Source: Levilactobacillus spicheri DSM 15429
GTDB taxonomy: Bacteria > Bacillota > Bacilli > Lactobacillales > Lactobacillaceae
DNA length: 62,608 bases
NCBI RefSeq assembly: GCF_001435095.1
Contig: NZ_AZFC01000013.1
Coordinates: 1-62,608 of the forward strand
Direction: 5' to 3'
The first letter of the stretch is position 1. Every line of letters begins with the position of its first letter. This document shows, in pieces, positions 18,524 through 27,553 of the stretch. The translations under genes and the position numbers were made by a program. The notes beneath the pieces are model-generated. The model worked only from the letters and a program-made list of their open reading frames with translations, made no database searches and was not told the DNA's origin.

Positions 18524-18964
18524 ATGGATCAACTTTCAGCGGGCGTTCCCGTCGCAATCCATTTGGAAACCCACATTAAACAAGACGATGACGTCTCCGA
18601 CTACCGGCTCGACGCCGACGGTCAACTGGTCCAGATGGGCGAGAACCTCTACCTGCGTTACCTGGAACCGAACGAGGAGACCCAGGAGAAGACGCCGGTG
18701 ACCATGAAGTTTACGCCGGACGGGGAGGTTCACCTGACCCGTAACGGCGAGGCCGAGTTGCGGCTGCACTTCATCAGCGGCAAGCGGGTCACCGCCCGTT
18801 ACCGGACCCCGTACGGCATCATGCCGATTGAGACGGTCACCCCCTTACTCGAGACCAGTTTTCAGGAGCGGCCGTTTAGCGGTCACGTGAAGATCGATTA
18901 TCTGTTGTACGCCGGGGAGCAATTGGTCGGAAACTACAAGATTCGATTGCAATTTACGGCGTAA
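18524..18964 (+). CDS. DUF1934 (YwiB-like) beta-barrel protein
   Basis: A 146-aa protein resembling DUF1934/YwiB, a calycin-like barrel family of unknown role found beside rpoE or argS in many Firmicutes. Alternating beta-strand pattern, with RTPYGIMPIETVT and DYLLYAGEQLVGNYKIRLQ as the best conserved parts. The ATG at 18524 has AAGGAAGG 7 nt upstream; in-frame upstream starts lack this. A TATAAT lies at 18447-18452 without a clear -35. rpoE follows 44 nt downstream. Confidence 0.75.
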   Translation: MDQLSAGVPVAIHLETHIKQDDDVSDYRLDADGQLVQMGENLYLRYLEPNEETQEKTPVTMKFTPDGEVHLTRNGEAELRLHFISGKRVTARYRTPYGIMPIETVTPLLETSFQERPFSGHVKIDYLLYAGEQLVGNYKIRLQFTA

Positions 18965-19008
18965 ACGCGTATTATATTTCGTAGACTGTGGAAAGGACGT
19001 GCACCAGT

Positions 19009-19671
19009 TTGGAATTAAAAGTCTTTGAGGGCCAGAAAAAGAATGAATTATCAATGATTGAGGTTGCCCACGCCATCTTGTCTCAACATGGCGACGTGAT
19101 GGCTTTTGCCGACTTGGCAAACGCCGTTCAGACGTACTTGGGTGACAGTGACAAAGAAATTCGTGAGCGGCTGTCCCAATTTTATACGGATTTAAACGTC
19201 GACGGTAGTTTCATTTCTCTGGGTGATAACCTTTGGGGACTGCGAACTTGGTATCCGTTTGAATCCATCGATGAAGCGACGGTTCACGCCGAAGAGGACG
19301 AGGACCAACCGAAGCGCAAGAAGCGGAAGAAGGTCAACGCCTTCTTGGCCGACACCACGGATGACGACGACGTGATCGATTACGATGACGACGATCCGGA
19401 AGACGACTCGGACAGTAGCTACGCCAACGACGATGATGACGACGATGACACCACGGGTAACGGGTCAGCGCCTGATCTGGGCAAGCTGCAGACCGGTTTG
19501 GGCATCAACGACGATGACGAGGAAGACGATACCGAGGATATTCCTGACGGGATCGAAGACCAGTTATCGCAGATGGATGCGCCAGACGATGACGAAACCG
19601 ACAATCTCGACTTCTCCGCCGATGATGACGAAGACGACGATGACGACGAAGAAAATGACGATCAAAAATAA
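19009..19671 (+). CDS. rpoE: RNA polymerase delta subunit
   Basis: A 220-aa protein. The N-terminal globular domain (about 1-90; [20 protein letters not shown] onwards, with a winged-helix fold) binds RNA polymerase. From about residue 95 a short basic KRKKRKK segment leads into a very acidic Asp/Glu tail to the end, the hallmark of delta. The known role is recycling polymerase and raising promoter selectivity. The start is TTG at 19009, behind AAAGGA; the in-frame GTG at 18988 would add seven unusual residues. pyrG follows, the usual order. Confidence 0.93.
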   Translation: MELKVFEGQKKNELSMIEVAHAILSQHGDVMAFADLANAVQTYLGDSDKEIRERLSQFYTDLNVDGSFISLGDNLWGLRTWYPFESIDEATVHAEEDEDQPKRKKRKKVNAFLADTTDDDDVIDYDDDDPEDDSDSSYANDDDDDDDTTGNGSAPDLGKLQTGLGINDDDEEDDTEDIPDGIEDQLSQMDAPDDDETDNLDFSADDDEDDDDDEENDDQK

Positions 19672-19685
19672 ATGACGTCGAATGC

Positions 19686-19797
19686 TTGACCTGTTCCCCA
19701 AAAACAGTTACTATGTTTTTTGGGCTCCTTACTACTTGTAGTGAGGACAACTGAACGGTGAAGTTAGCTCCCTATTCCAGCGAATAGGGAGCTTTTT
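19686..19797 (+). promoter_or_regulatory. pyrG promoter and CTP-sensing attenuator
   Basis: -35 TTGACC (19686-19691), 17-bp spacer, -10 TACTAT (19709-19714), and a start at GGGCTCC (19722) seven bases on. About 45 nt later comes a terminator, AGCTCCCTATTC (19766-19777) with GAATAGGGAGCT (19782-19793) and a T run. In Bacillus and Lactococcus, low CTP makes polymerase stutter and add G to pppGGGC, and the poly-G pairs with the CUCCCU arm to block termination. Every required part is present here. The hairpin may also end rpoE transcripts. Confidence 0.8.
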
Positions 19798-19865
19798 ATT
19801 TGTTGGGGCGGGTTTTACCAGGCCCCGACAACCGAACGACCCTAAATAATCTTACAAGGAGCTAG

Positions 19866-21476
<1,611 letters not shown>

Positions 21477-21484
21477 TTGTTATC

Positions 21485-21638
21485 AGCGCTCCACGCCGGC
21501 GAGCAAGCTGGTCGAGGTGGGCACGATTCCGAAGCCCCGAAAGTCACGGGTCTCCGGAATTCGGCCTTGATGTAAGCCGGCAAAGAACGCCAGCTAACAT
21601 CAATTTCACCACGACCAGCAAGTCGCCTCCGTTACGCT
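21485..21638 (+). repeat. Structured dispersed repeat, family A, copy 2
   Basis: A 154-nt element starting 9 nt after the pyrG stop. AGCG/CGCT (21485-21488 with 21635-21638), GGCGA/TCGCC (21498-21502 with 21623-21627), then a GCAA/AAG internal loop. GCTGGTCG/CGACCAGC (21507-21514 with 21612-21619) leads to an A-A mismatch and GGTG/CACC. P2 is TTCCGAAGCCCCG with CGGGTCTCCGGAA (21527-21559). P3 is TTGATGT/ACATCAA (21567-21573 with 21597-21603) around AGCCGGC/GCCAGCT. This is one of the best-formed copies. Confidence 0.8.
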
Positions 21639-21669
21639 AAGGTTGATGACTGACATTGAGATAGCAAGT

Positions 21670-21706
21670 AGGGGGTCCGCAGCGGTTAGTTGCGGACCCC
21701 CTTTGT
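21670..21706 (+). terminator. Terminator downstream of pyrG and copy A2
   Basis: AGGGGGTCCGCA (21670-21681) pairs with TGCGGACCCCCT (21691-21702), with a short T tail. Almost the same hairpin recurs at 22007-22041. Confidence 0.75.
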
Positions 21707-21765
21707 GGTCATGGCGACGGAAGCGGGGGGATAAAAATAACTCGTTTTATGCAATGAAAACGGTC

Positions 21766-21919
21766 GTTCGCTGGGTCCTCCAAAATATGGCTGGACTGGG
21801 GTGGGCCCGGATTTAGGCCCGCAACCCGGTCTTAAATACCGACCTTGGTCTAAGTCGGCTAAAAAACGCCGATTTAGACAACTTTCACCCCTGAGCCAAT
21901 TTTTGGGGACCCTCCGAAC
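21766..21919 (+). repeat. Structured dispersed repeat, family A, copy 3 (divergent)
   Basis: A 154-nt copy with the same plan but much changed sequence. GTTCG/CGAAC and GGGTCC/GGACCC are outer pairs. CCAAAATATGGCT pairs with AGCCAATTTTTGG. GGGGTG/CACCCC comes next. P2 is ATTTAGGCCCG with CGGTCTTAAAT (21811-21821 with 21827-21837). P3/P4 is one 12-bp stem, GTCTAAGTCGGC with GCCGATTTAGAC (21848-21859 with 21868-21879). It keeps the motif TTTCACC. The plan is preserved despite sequence divergence, which argues for structure. Confidence 0.7.
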
Positions 21920-22006
21920 TGGACGTGAGGGGATGGACGACCGAACGAGGCCGGTCATTTTCTCGTGGTGATTTGTCGGTGTGCCGTTAAATTAAAAGTA
22001 ACTAGG

Positions 22007-22044
22007 AAGGGGTCCGCACGCAAATTATGTGCGGACCCCTTTTC
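22007..22044 (+). terminator. Second terminator of the same sequence type
   Basis: AAGGGGTCCGCAC (22007-22019) pairs with GTGCGGACCCCTT (22029-22041), followed by T. Together with 21670-21706 it brackets copy A3. Confidence 0.75.
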
Positions 22045-22214
22045 ACGTATCGGATTGATGAAAGTGGGATTGGAATGGCTGGTTTCTGGTCGGCTTTTCG
22101 CTTACTATTGAAGACAAAGATGAGCGGTCAGTTAGACGTTGGTATTCCTTTATGCTGAGAAAATCACCGTTATCTATAACTTTTATAACCAGCGTTTAGT
22201 CATGGAAAAGAGCC
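22045..22214. other. Gene-free stretch
   Basis: About 170 nt, AT-richer than its surroundings, with no recognised gene, RNA or repeat. It precedes the family A arm remnant. Confidence 0.4.
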
Positions 22215-22257
22215 CCAGCGAGCGGCACAGAGGCGACTTGCTCGCCGGCGTGGAGCG
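22215..22257 (-). repeat. Family A outer arms only, inverted (core deleted)
   Basis: The minus strand reads CGCTCCACGC CGGCGAGCAAG then directly TCGCCTC. In copy A2 the same CAAG sits on both sides of the whole hairpin core. Here one CAAG remains and the core is gone, leaving GGCGA-GCAAG-TCGCC as a small hairpin. It looks like a deletion between the two CAAG repeats. Confidence 0.6.
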
Positions 22258-22332
22258 GTGGGCACGGTCCAGCTGAGCCAGTCCCCACTAATTGAGGGAT
22301 TACATATTTTGGTTTAAAAAGGAGTCGATCAC

Positions 22333-23109
22333 ATGACAACACCATTTCAAGCAATGCTTCAGGGAAAACGGCCCACGGTGCTTACGGAAGTGGACCAGCA
22401 ACGGGGATTCTACTTGATTCCCGAACACGCGCCGCAGGGGGCGGCCGGGCAGGCGGCCCTGGCGGGGAAACCGCTGCGCAATCCGGCGGGGGACCAGTAC
22501 CTCTTTCGGTTCGGCATGACCATCGTCCCCGTGACGCCGCCTAATCAGCGCGCCGTGCTGGTCCTAATGATGAATCCCGGGAGTGCTGGCAGGCAGGTCG
22601 GGGCGGCGACCATCAGCGCGGATAACACGGTCAAACGCCTCTACCGCCAGCTGGGACCGGAATTCGGGCGAATCATCACGGTGAACACCATGCCGTTCTA
22701 CGACAGTGCCTCGCAGCACCTGCGGCAGACGATTCGCACGCTGGCTGACGAGGCGGGGATCACGCCCGCCAATTGGTCGCAGGCCAACGTCAGCAGTATC
22801 CAGGCGATTCTGGCCCAGCTGAACGCCCAGGGCGAGAACGTGGACATCCTGCTGGGAACCGGCAACCTGCAGAGCTATAACCGTGCCGAGTTCGGCAAAA
22901 TCATGCGGGCGCTGACCCCCGACCAGCGAGCCAACCACCTCTACGCGGGCAAAATCTTGAAGTCGGGGGACAGCGCCCACCTGAATCCGCAGGGGCCGCT
23001 CTTTGACTTTGGCCAGGCGAACTGGCTGCCCGTGCGGCTGGTGCCGACGCGGGTGGGACGCTCGGCTTCCTTCCACGTGGCGCCGAAGGAGGGTTCCGCG
23101 CACGGCTAA
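22333..23109 (+). CDS. Conserved hypothetical protein, DUF1643-like
   Basis: A 258-aa soluble protein. VLVLMMNPGSAG (about 75-86) and ITVNTMPFYDS (about 113-123) resemble the two core motifs of DUF1643 (MLNPSTA... and NLFA-type). The role of DUF1643 is unknown. AAAGGAG lies 10 nt before the ATG. It stands alone behind a repeat-rich region and is followed by a weak hairpin, GTAACCCG/CGGGTTAC (23184-23208). The family match is tentative. Confidence 0.6.
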   Translation: MTTPFQAMLQGKRPTVLTEVDQQRGFYLIPEHAPQGAAGQAALAGKPLRNPAGDQYLFRFGMTIVPVTPPNQRAVLVLMMNPGSAGRQVGAATISADNTVKRLYRQLGPEFGRIITVNTMPFYDSASQHLRQTIRTLADEAGITPANWSQANVSSIQAILAQLNAQGENVDILLGTGNLQSYNRAEFGKIMRALTPDQRANHLYAGKILKSGDSAHLNPQGPLFDFGQANWLPVRLVPTRVGRSASFHVAPKEGSAHG

Positions 23110-23362
23110 CCGGCGTGGCTTTGTGAAATGGGGGGCAACGACGGCTCGGGGGAAAGAAAGTTTCTACCGTAACCGAGGCGTGCGTAACCCGCAGACACCG
23201 CGGGTTACTTAAACTAGACTTAAGAAAGAGTTGGTTAAGAATCACCGTTTGACAGGTCACCGAACAAACCGAAAGGCTGGCCAGGAGGGAATTTCCACCA
23301 GAAGCGGGTCGTTCCGCGATTTCCCCCGTATATTACAATTTTAGTGAAAAGCCTAGAAACGG
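23110..23362. other. Gene-free stretch upstream of murA2
   Basis: It holds the hairpin GTAACCCG/CGGGTTAC (23184-23191 with 23201-23208), probably a weak terminator, and a loose inverted repeat GGGAATTTC/GATTTCCCC (23287-23330). Nothing else is recognised. Confidence 0.4.
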
Positions 23363-23391
23363 TTGTCTTTTTGCTCGGGATTATTTATCAT
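23363..23391 (+). promoter_or_regulatory. murA2 promoter
   Basis: -35 TTGTCT (23363-23368), 17-bp spacer, -10 TATCAT (23386-23391), about 60 nt before the gene. Confidence 0.6.
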
Positions 23392-23451
23392 TATAGCTGA
23401 CTGTACTGGAGTCATCTATGAGAGATAAGTTTAAGTGAGGATCGCATCACG

Positions 23452-24741
23452 ATGAAAAAAATGATAATACATGGCGGCCAACGTCTCACCGGAGAGGTGA
23501 CGATTGGCGGCGCCAAAAATAGCACAGTGGCACTCATCCCGGCCGCGATTCTAGCGGATACGCCGGTTCGTTTTGATATGGTCCCGGATATCCTGGATGT
23601 ACACAACCTGATGCTGATTTTAAAATCCATGAACGTCCACTCGACGTTCGAAGATGGGGTCCTGACCATTGACCCCACCGAAATCGTAGAGGCCCCACTA
23701 CCAAGTAAAGCAATCAAGAGTTTACGGGCATCGTATTATTTTATGGGATCATTACTGGGGCGCTTTCAACGCGCCACGTTAAGTTTCCCCGGTGGCGATA
23801 ACATTGGTCCCCGGCCCATCGATCAACACATTAAGGCTTTCAAGGCCCTCGGCGCTACGGTCACGGAACACGCGAACACGGTCCACATCACGACGGGTCC
23901 CGCCGGCTTGCACGGCGCCCGGATCTTTTTAGACGTGGTCTCCGTGGGCGCGACCATCAATTCCATCCTGGCGGCCGTGAAGGCGGTCGGCACGACAGTG
24001 ATTGAAAACGCCGCGAAAGAACCCGAGATCATCGACATCGCCACGTTCCTGAACAACATGGGCGCGCACGTTCGGGGCGCCGGCACCGACGTGATTCGGA
24101 TTGAAGGCGTTAGCACGTTGCGGGCGATGAACACGCACACGATTATCCCCGACCGGATTGAGGCCGGGACCTACCTGTCGATGGCTGCGGCGATCGGCGA
24201 CGGGGTCGTGGTCAAGAACGTGATTCCGGAACATTTGGAATCCTTCACGGCCAAGATGATTGAAATGGGTGTCCAACTCGAAATCGACGAGGACAGCATT
24301 TACGTGCCGCGAGCCGACCACCTGAAGCCGATTCAGGTGAAGACCATGCCGTTCCCCGGCTTTGCGACGGACCTGCAGCAACCGCTGACGCCGTTGTTGA
24401 TGCGCGCGGACGGGAGTAGTGTCGTCATCGACACCATTTACCCTAAGCGCATCAAGCACATCGCCGAATTGCGGAAGATGGGGGCCCAGATTCGTTCGGA
24501 AAATGGTACCATCATCGTGGACCCGACCGAGCACCTCGAGGGCAGCGTGGTCCAGGCCGGCGAGATCCGGGCCGGCGCGTCGCTGGTCATCGCGGGCCTG
24601 ATGGCGGAGGGCACGACCGTGATTACCGAAGCGGATAACATCCTGCGGGGGTATGACCGCATCGTGGCCAAGCTGACGGCTTTGAACGCCGATGTCAGCA
24701 TCGTCAGCAGTGAAAGCTTGGTCGAGGACGGCCGAGATTAG
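23452..24741 (+). CDS. murA2: UDP-GlcNAc 1-carboxyvinyltransferase (MurA2/MurZ type), Asp in place of active-site Cys
   Basis: A 429-aa enzyme of the EPT fold, the first committed step of peptidoglycan synthesis (UDP-GlcNAc plus phosphoenolpyruvate). Lys22 in GGAKNST and the RPIDQH motif are present. The active-site loop reads [11 protein letters not shown], so residue 116 (GAT codon at 23797-23799) is Asp where Escherichia coli MurA has Cys115. In other bacteria this change keeps activity and gives fosfomycin insensitivity. A second MurA may exist elsewhere. It is followed by rpmE2, a common order in lactobacilli. Confidence 0.93.
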   Translation: MKKMIIHGGQRLTGEVTIGGAKNSTVALIPAAILADTPVRFDMVPDILDVHNLMLILKSMNVHSTFEDGVLTIDPTEIVEAPLPSKAIKSLRASYYFMGSLLGRFQRATLSFPGGDNIGPRPIDQHIKAFKALGATVTEHANTVHITTGPAGLHGARIFLDVVSVGATINSILAAVKAVGTTVIENAAKEPEIIDIATFLNNMGAHVRGAGTDVIRIEGVSTLRAMNTHTIIPDRIEAGTYLSMAAAIGDGVVVKNVIPEHLESFTAKMIEMGVQLEIDEDSIYVPRADHLKPIQVKTMPFPGFATDLQQPLTPLLMRADGSSVVIDTIYPKRIKHIAELRKMGAQIRSENGTIIVDPTEHLEGSVVQAGEIRAGASLVIAGLMAEGTTVITEADNILRGYDRIVAKLTALNADVSIVSSESLVEDGRD

Positions 24742-24743
24742 TA

Positions 24744-24772
24744 TTGTCGTCACGATAGTTTCATGCTATAAT
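24744..24772 (+). promoter_or_regulatory. rpmE2 promoter
   Basis: -35 TTGTCG (24744-24749), 17-bp spacer, extended -10 TGC-TATAAT (24767-24772). Confidence 0.65.
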
Positions 24773-24840
24773 GTGACGGTTGACGATTAAATCAATCTCT
24801 GAAGCAGTCAATGTTTCAGGGCAAAAGGAGCGTATTAATT

Positions 24841-25092
24841 ATGAAACAAGGCATTCATCCAGATTACCGGGAAGTTGTCTTCCAAGACTCATCGACCGGC
24901 TACAAGTTCTTATCCGGTTCGACGGCAACTTCGAACGAAACGGTTGAATGGGAAGATGGCAACACCTACCCATTGATCCGTGTTGAAATCACGTCTGATT
25001 CCCACCCATTCTACACGGGTAAGCAAAAGTTTACTCAAGCCGATGGTGCGGTCGACAAGTTCAACAAGAAGTACGGCTTGTCCAACAACTAA
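24841..25092 (+). CDS. rpmE2: 50S ribosomal protein L31 type B
   Basis: An 83-aa ribosomal protein. It starts [16 protein letters not shown] and has no cysteine, so it is the zinc-free type B form. Type B L31 often replaces the zinc-binding form under zinc shortage; no Zur-like box is seen at its own promoter here. The ATG at 24841 follows AAAAGGAG; an in-frame extension from 24811 covers the ribosome site and is unlikely. Its own terminator is at 25108. Confidence 0.94.
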   Translation: MKQGIHPDYREVVFQDSSTGYKFLSGSTATSNETVEWEDGNTYPLIRVEITSDSHPFYTGKQKFTQADGAVDKFNKKYGLSNN

Positions 25093-25107
25093 AGTTAAAT
25101 CAAAAGG

Positions 25108-25136
25108 GTCAACGGCTGCGGTCGTTGGCTTTTTTT
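25108..25136 (+). terminator. Terminator after rpmE2
   Basis: GTCAACG (25108-25114) pairs with CGTTGGC (25123-25129), then seven T. Confidence 0.8.
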
Positions 25137-25254
25137 GATGCCAATTTTGGCATGATCGCCGGGACCACGCTGCGTGGGGTCGAGGGTTCCGGTGGACTTT
25201 CAAGCGGAAAGTGGGGTAAAATCAAGGGGAGTTTTGGGGAAGGAGTCGTCAAAC

Positions 25255-25953
25255 ATGGCGAAAAAAAAGGCCAAACGCCGCTGGTGGGGCACCCTGGGAT
25301 TTCTGCTATTGATCCTGGTCTCGCTGGCATTGATATTCAATGAACAGATCAAGACCTGGTTGGTCTCTTCCTATCAACCGGAAGTCACCACCAAGTCCGT
25401 GAAGCAAAACGAAAAGAAGCACGCCTCGTACGACTTTAAGAAGGTCAAGTCGCTGGACTTCTCGACGGTCGCCAAGGCGCGGCTGAACTCCAAGGAGATC
25501 CACGTGGTGGGGCAGATCTACATGCCCCAGTCGGACATTCACCTGCCCATCGCCAAGGGGGTCAGCAATCCCGTCTTGGCGTTGACCGCCGGGACCATGC
25601 GGGCGGACCAGAAGATGGGCCAGAACAACTACCCGTTGGCCGGGCACCACATGGTCTCGCACACGATCCTCTTTAGCCCACTGTACTTTAAGACGCAGGT
25701 CGGCCAGAAGATCTACCTGACCAACGCCACCAAGGTCTACGAGTACCGGGTGACCGTTCGCAAGTTCATCGCGGCGACCGACGTGCAGGTGGTCGCACCG
25801 ACCAAGCAGAAGCTGGTCACGCTGATCACCTGTGATGCCACGGGGGCCAACCGTCTGATGATCCGGGGCAAGTACGTCAAGCAGATGCCGTACAAGCAGG
25901 CCCCGTTAGCGGTCCGCAAAGGCTTTGCCGGGAAATTCAATAACCGTTACTAA
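25255..25953 (+). CDS. srtA: Class A sortase
   Basis: A 232-aa membrane-anchored transpeptidase that attaches LPxTG-type proteins to peptidoglycan. The N-terminal signal anchor is about residues 10-28. The catalytic set is His131 (LAGHHM), Cys193 (TLITCDATG) and Arg200 (NRLMIRGKY). The ATG at 25255 has GGGGAAGGAG upstream; the in-frame start at 25174 would add an unlikely leader. The small LPQ-type surface protein encoded 0.5 kb downstream may be one of its substrates. Class A is inferred from the single N-terminal anchor and these motifs. Confidence 0.92.
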   Translation: MAKKKAKRRWWGTLGFLLLILVSLALIFNEQIKTWLVSSYQPEVTTKSVKQNEKKHASYDFKKVKSLDFSTVAKARLNSKEIHVVGQIYMPQSDIHLPIAKGVSNPVLALTAGTMRADQKMGQNNYPLAGHHMVSHTILFSPLYFKTQVGQKIYLTNATKVYEYRVTVRKFIAATDVQVVAPTKQKLVTLITCDATGANRLMIRGKYVKQMPYKQAPLAVRKGFAGKFNNRY

Positions 25954-25965
25954 GCACGCTGACTG

Positions 25966-25994
25966 GCGCTGGGCTGATGGCCCGGCGCTTTTTT
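25966..25994 (+). terminator. Terminator after srtA
   Basis: GCGCTGGGC (25966-25974) pairs with GCCCGGCGC (25980-25988), then six T. Confidence 0.82.
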
Positions 25995-26273
25995 GGTGCA
26001 CACCGGCGGGTTACCGGTGGCCGACTTCGGGAGAGGCTCTTGCTTAGTGATAGAACAAACCGTTCACTCTGTATTGATTAAACGTCGATTTTTGAGAAAT
26101 TTTTTAATCGATGGTGACTTGGTTGCGGTAGATTCGACTAAGTAATCGCTTTAATTCAGATTACAAAGGGATTCTTGTTAAAAATGACCGGGCCCGATTG
26201 CCTGTTAAATCAACGTTTTTTCGACCTCAAAATCCATAATCCTAGAAAATGTTTTCACACACATTCAACAATG
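25995..26273. other. Gene-free AT-rich stretch before the WxL cluster
   Basis: About 280 nt, clearly AT-richer than the neighbouring genes, with several A/T tracts and a near-palindrome GAAAATGTTTTC (26245-26256). No gene is supported. It may hold activator sites or UP elements for the promoter at 26274. Confidence 0.4.
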
Positions 26274-26422
26274 TGGACAAAAATCGTTTTGGCATGCTAT
26301 CATATTTCATGAATCATCGATGAGTTCAACGAAAGAAAACAACAATTCAACCACGGAGCACGATTGGCTGGCTGAAGACAACAGCCGACCTCGGGACAGA
26401 CAACGACAGCGCGCGTCGTTGT
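26274..26422 (+). promoter_or_regulatory. WxL cluster promoter and leader
   Basis: -35 TGGACA (26274-26279), 18-bp spacer, extended -10 TGC-TATCAT (26298-26303). The roughly 150-nt leader that follows contains the hairpin ACAACGAC/GTCGTTGT (26400-26407 with 26415-26422). The leader's role is unknown. Confidence 0.5.
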
Positions 26423-26464
26423 TTCCGGGGCGTCACTCGGGGCTGCTAGAAATGAGGAATCGTG

Positions 26465-26869
26465 ATGCGATTGCGATGGATTCGCTTATTGGGGTTAGGC
26501 CTGCTGTGCTGGGGCATCGCCACGCCAGTCCACGCAGCCACCGACGTTCAATCGGCACAGTATGAGGTCCAGCTGACACCCGCCAAGGACTCGTCGAGTA
26601 TCTCGACGGGCGGCGCTGGTGACCTGGGGTCCGGTGAGGCGGGCAACCAGGCGAGCAGCGGCACGACGGGAAGCAGCAATGGCCAGCAACCGACCACCCA
26701 AACGGGGAGTCAGGGTACCACGGCCGCGGCCAAGCCGACTTTAACCGGACGACTGCCACAGTTGTCCGAACAACAGTGGGTCGGCTTCGGGTCGTTGATC
26801 GGCATCATCACGCTGCTGCTGTTTTGGATTTGGAAATTACGACGCAGAGACCGCACAGACCAAGAATGA
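26465..26869 (+). CDS. Small wall-anchored protein with LPQ-type sorting signal (CscD-like)
   Basis: A 134-aa surface protein. The signal peptide ends near VHA-A (about residue 25). A low-complexity Ser/Gly/Thr/Gln linker follows. The C-terminus has LPQLSEQQ, a membrane segment and the basic tail KLRRRDR, a sortase signal close to the LPQTxE form known in Lactobacillus plantarum. Position and size match CscD of cell-surface (csc) clusters. The ATG at 26465 has GAGG upstream; a GTG directly before it is equally possible. WxL genes follow. Confidence 0.78.
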   Translation: MRLRWIRLLGLGLLCWGIATPVHAATDVQSAQYEVQLTPAKDSSSISTGGAGDLGSGEAGNQASSGTTGSSNGQQPTTQTGSQGTTAAAKPTLTGRLPQLSEQQWVGFGSLIGIITLLLFWIWKLRRRDRTDQE

Positions 26870-26885
26870 GGAGATGGAACAGATT

Positions 26886-27524
26886 ATGACTAAGAAGACT
26901 TTACAATTACTCGCGACCGTTGCACTGGTAACCGGAATGGGCTTGGCATCGGCGACGACCGCTCATGCGGCTGATACAACGGGAACGGCCACCACGAGTG
27001 GGAACGTGGCCCTGACGGCTGAAGGCGACGAAGGTGGGGCCACCGGTGGTGTTAAATTAGCCGCAGCACCAAACGTGTCGCTTCCAGACACTCAAATGAA
27101 TGGGGGCGACCAAACAATTGAAGGATTCGTTTCGGCGGCCGCATTAGGCAAAGCTAACGATGGGGTCGTGACGGCCATCAACGCCGGGCACAAGACCGAC
27201 TGGCAAGTTCAGGTTGCCAGTTCACCGTTCGTGAGTGGTTCAGATACGATGAACGCCAGTACCCTGGTCATGACGGGGACTAACGCGACAACGACCGGGA
27301 CGGGGGTCGCACCTTCTACTTTAAACAAAGCGATTACTTTCAATACCGGGAGCACCACGCCTAATCAAAACGTCATGACGGCCGATTACACGAACAAGGG
27401 TGAAGGGGTCGGAACCTGGAGCATGAATTACTCAGGAGCGACGTTATCTCTCAAGGCCGGGAACGTTGCTGGTAACTACGCGTCAACGCTGACGTGGACG
27501 TTGACTAACACGCCGGTCAGCTAA
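26886..27524 (+). CDS. WxL-domain surface protein
   Basis: A 212-aa exported protein. The signal peptide ends near AHA-ADT (about residue 28). The remainder is a WxL domain, with VGTWSMNYS as the first WxL-type motif and a C-terminal LTWTLTNTP as the second. WxL domains bind peptidoglycan without covalent attachment and pair with DUF916 proteins. The ATG at 26886 has AGGAG 11 nt upstream; an in-frame ATG at 26874 overlaps that site. Its low number of Arg residues and rich Thr/Ala/Gly content are typical. Confidence 0.86.
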   Translation: MTKKTLQLLATVALVTGMGLASATTAHAADTTGTATTSGNVALTAEGDEGGATGGVKLAAAPNVSLPDTQMNGGDQTIEGFVSAAALGKANDGVVTAINAGHKTDWQVQVASSPFVSGSDTMNASTLVMTGTNATTTGTGVAPSTLNKAITFNTGSTTPNQNVMTADYTNKGEGVGTWSMNYSGATLSLKAGNVAGNYASTLTWTLTNTPVS

Positions 27525-27553
27525 ATCCTGACCACTAGCAAGGGGGCTACAGT

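Noticed and set aside
19385..19675. Met/Thr-rich 96-codon frame inside rpoE
   Set aside because: It is the shifted reading of GAT/GAC/GAA codons of the acidic tail of RpoE.
26320..26565. 81-codon frame starting 17 nt after the WxL-cluster -10
   Set aside because: No ribosome site; it overlaps the signal-peptide part of the real wall-anchored protein in another frame.
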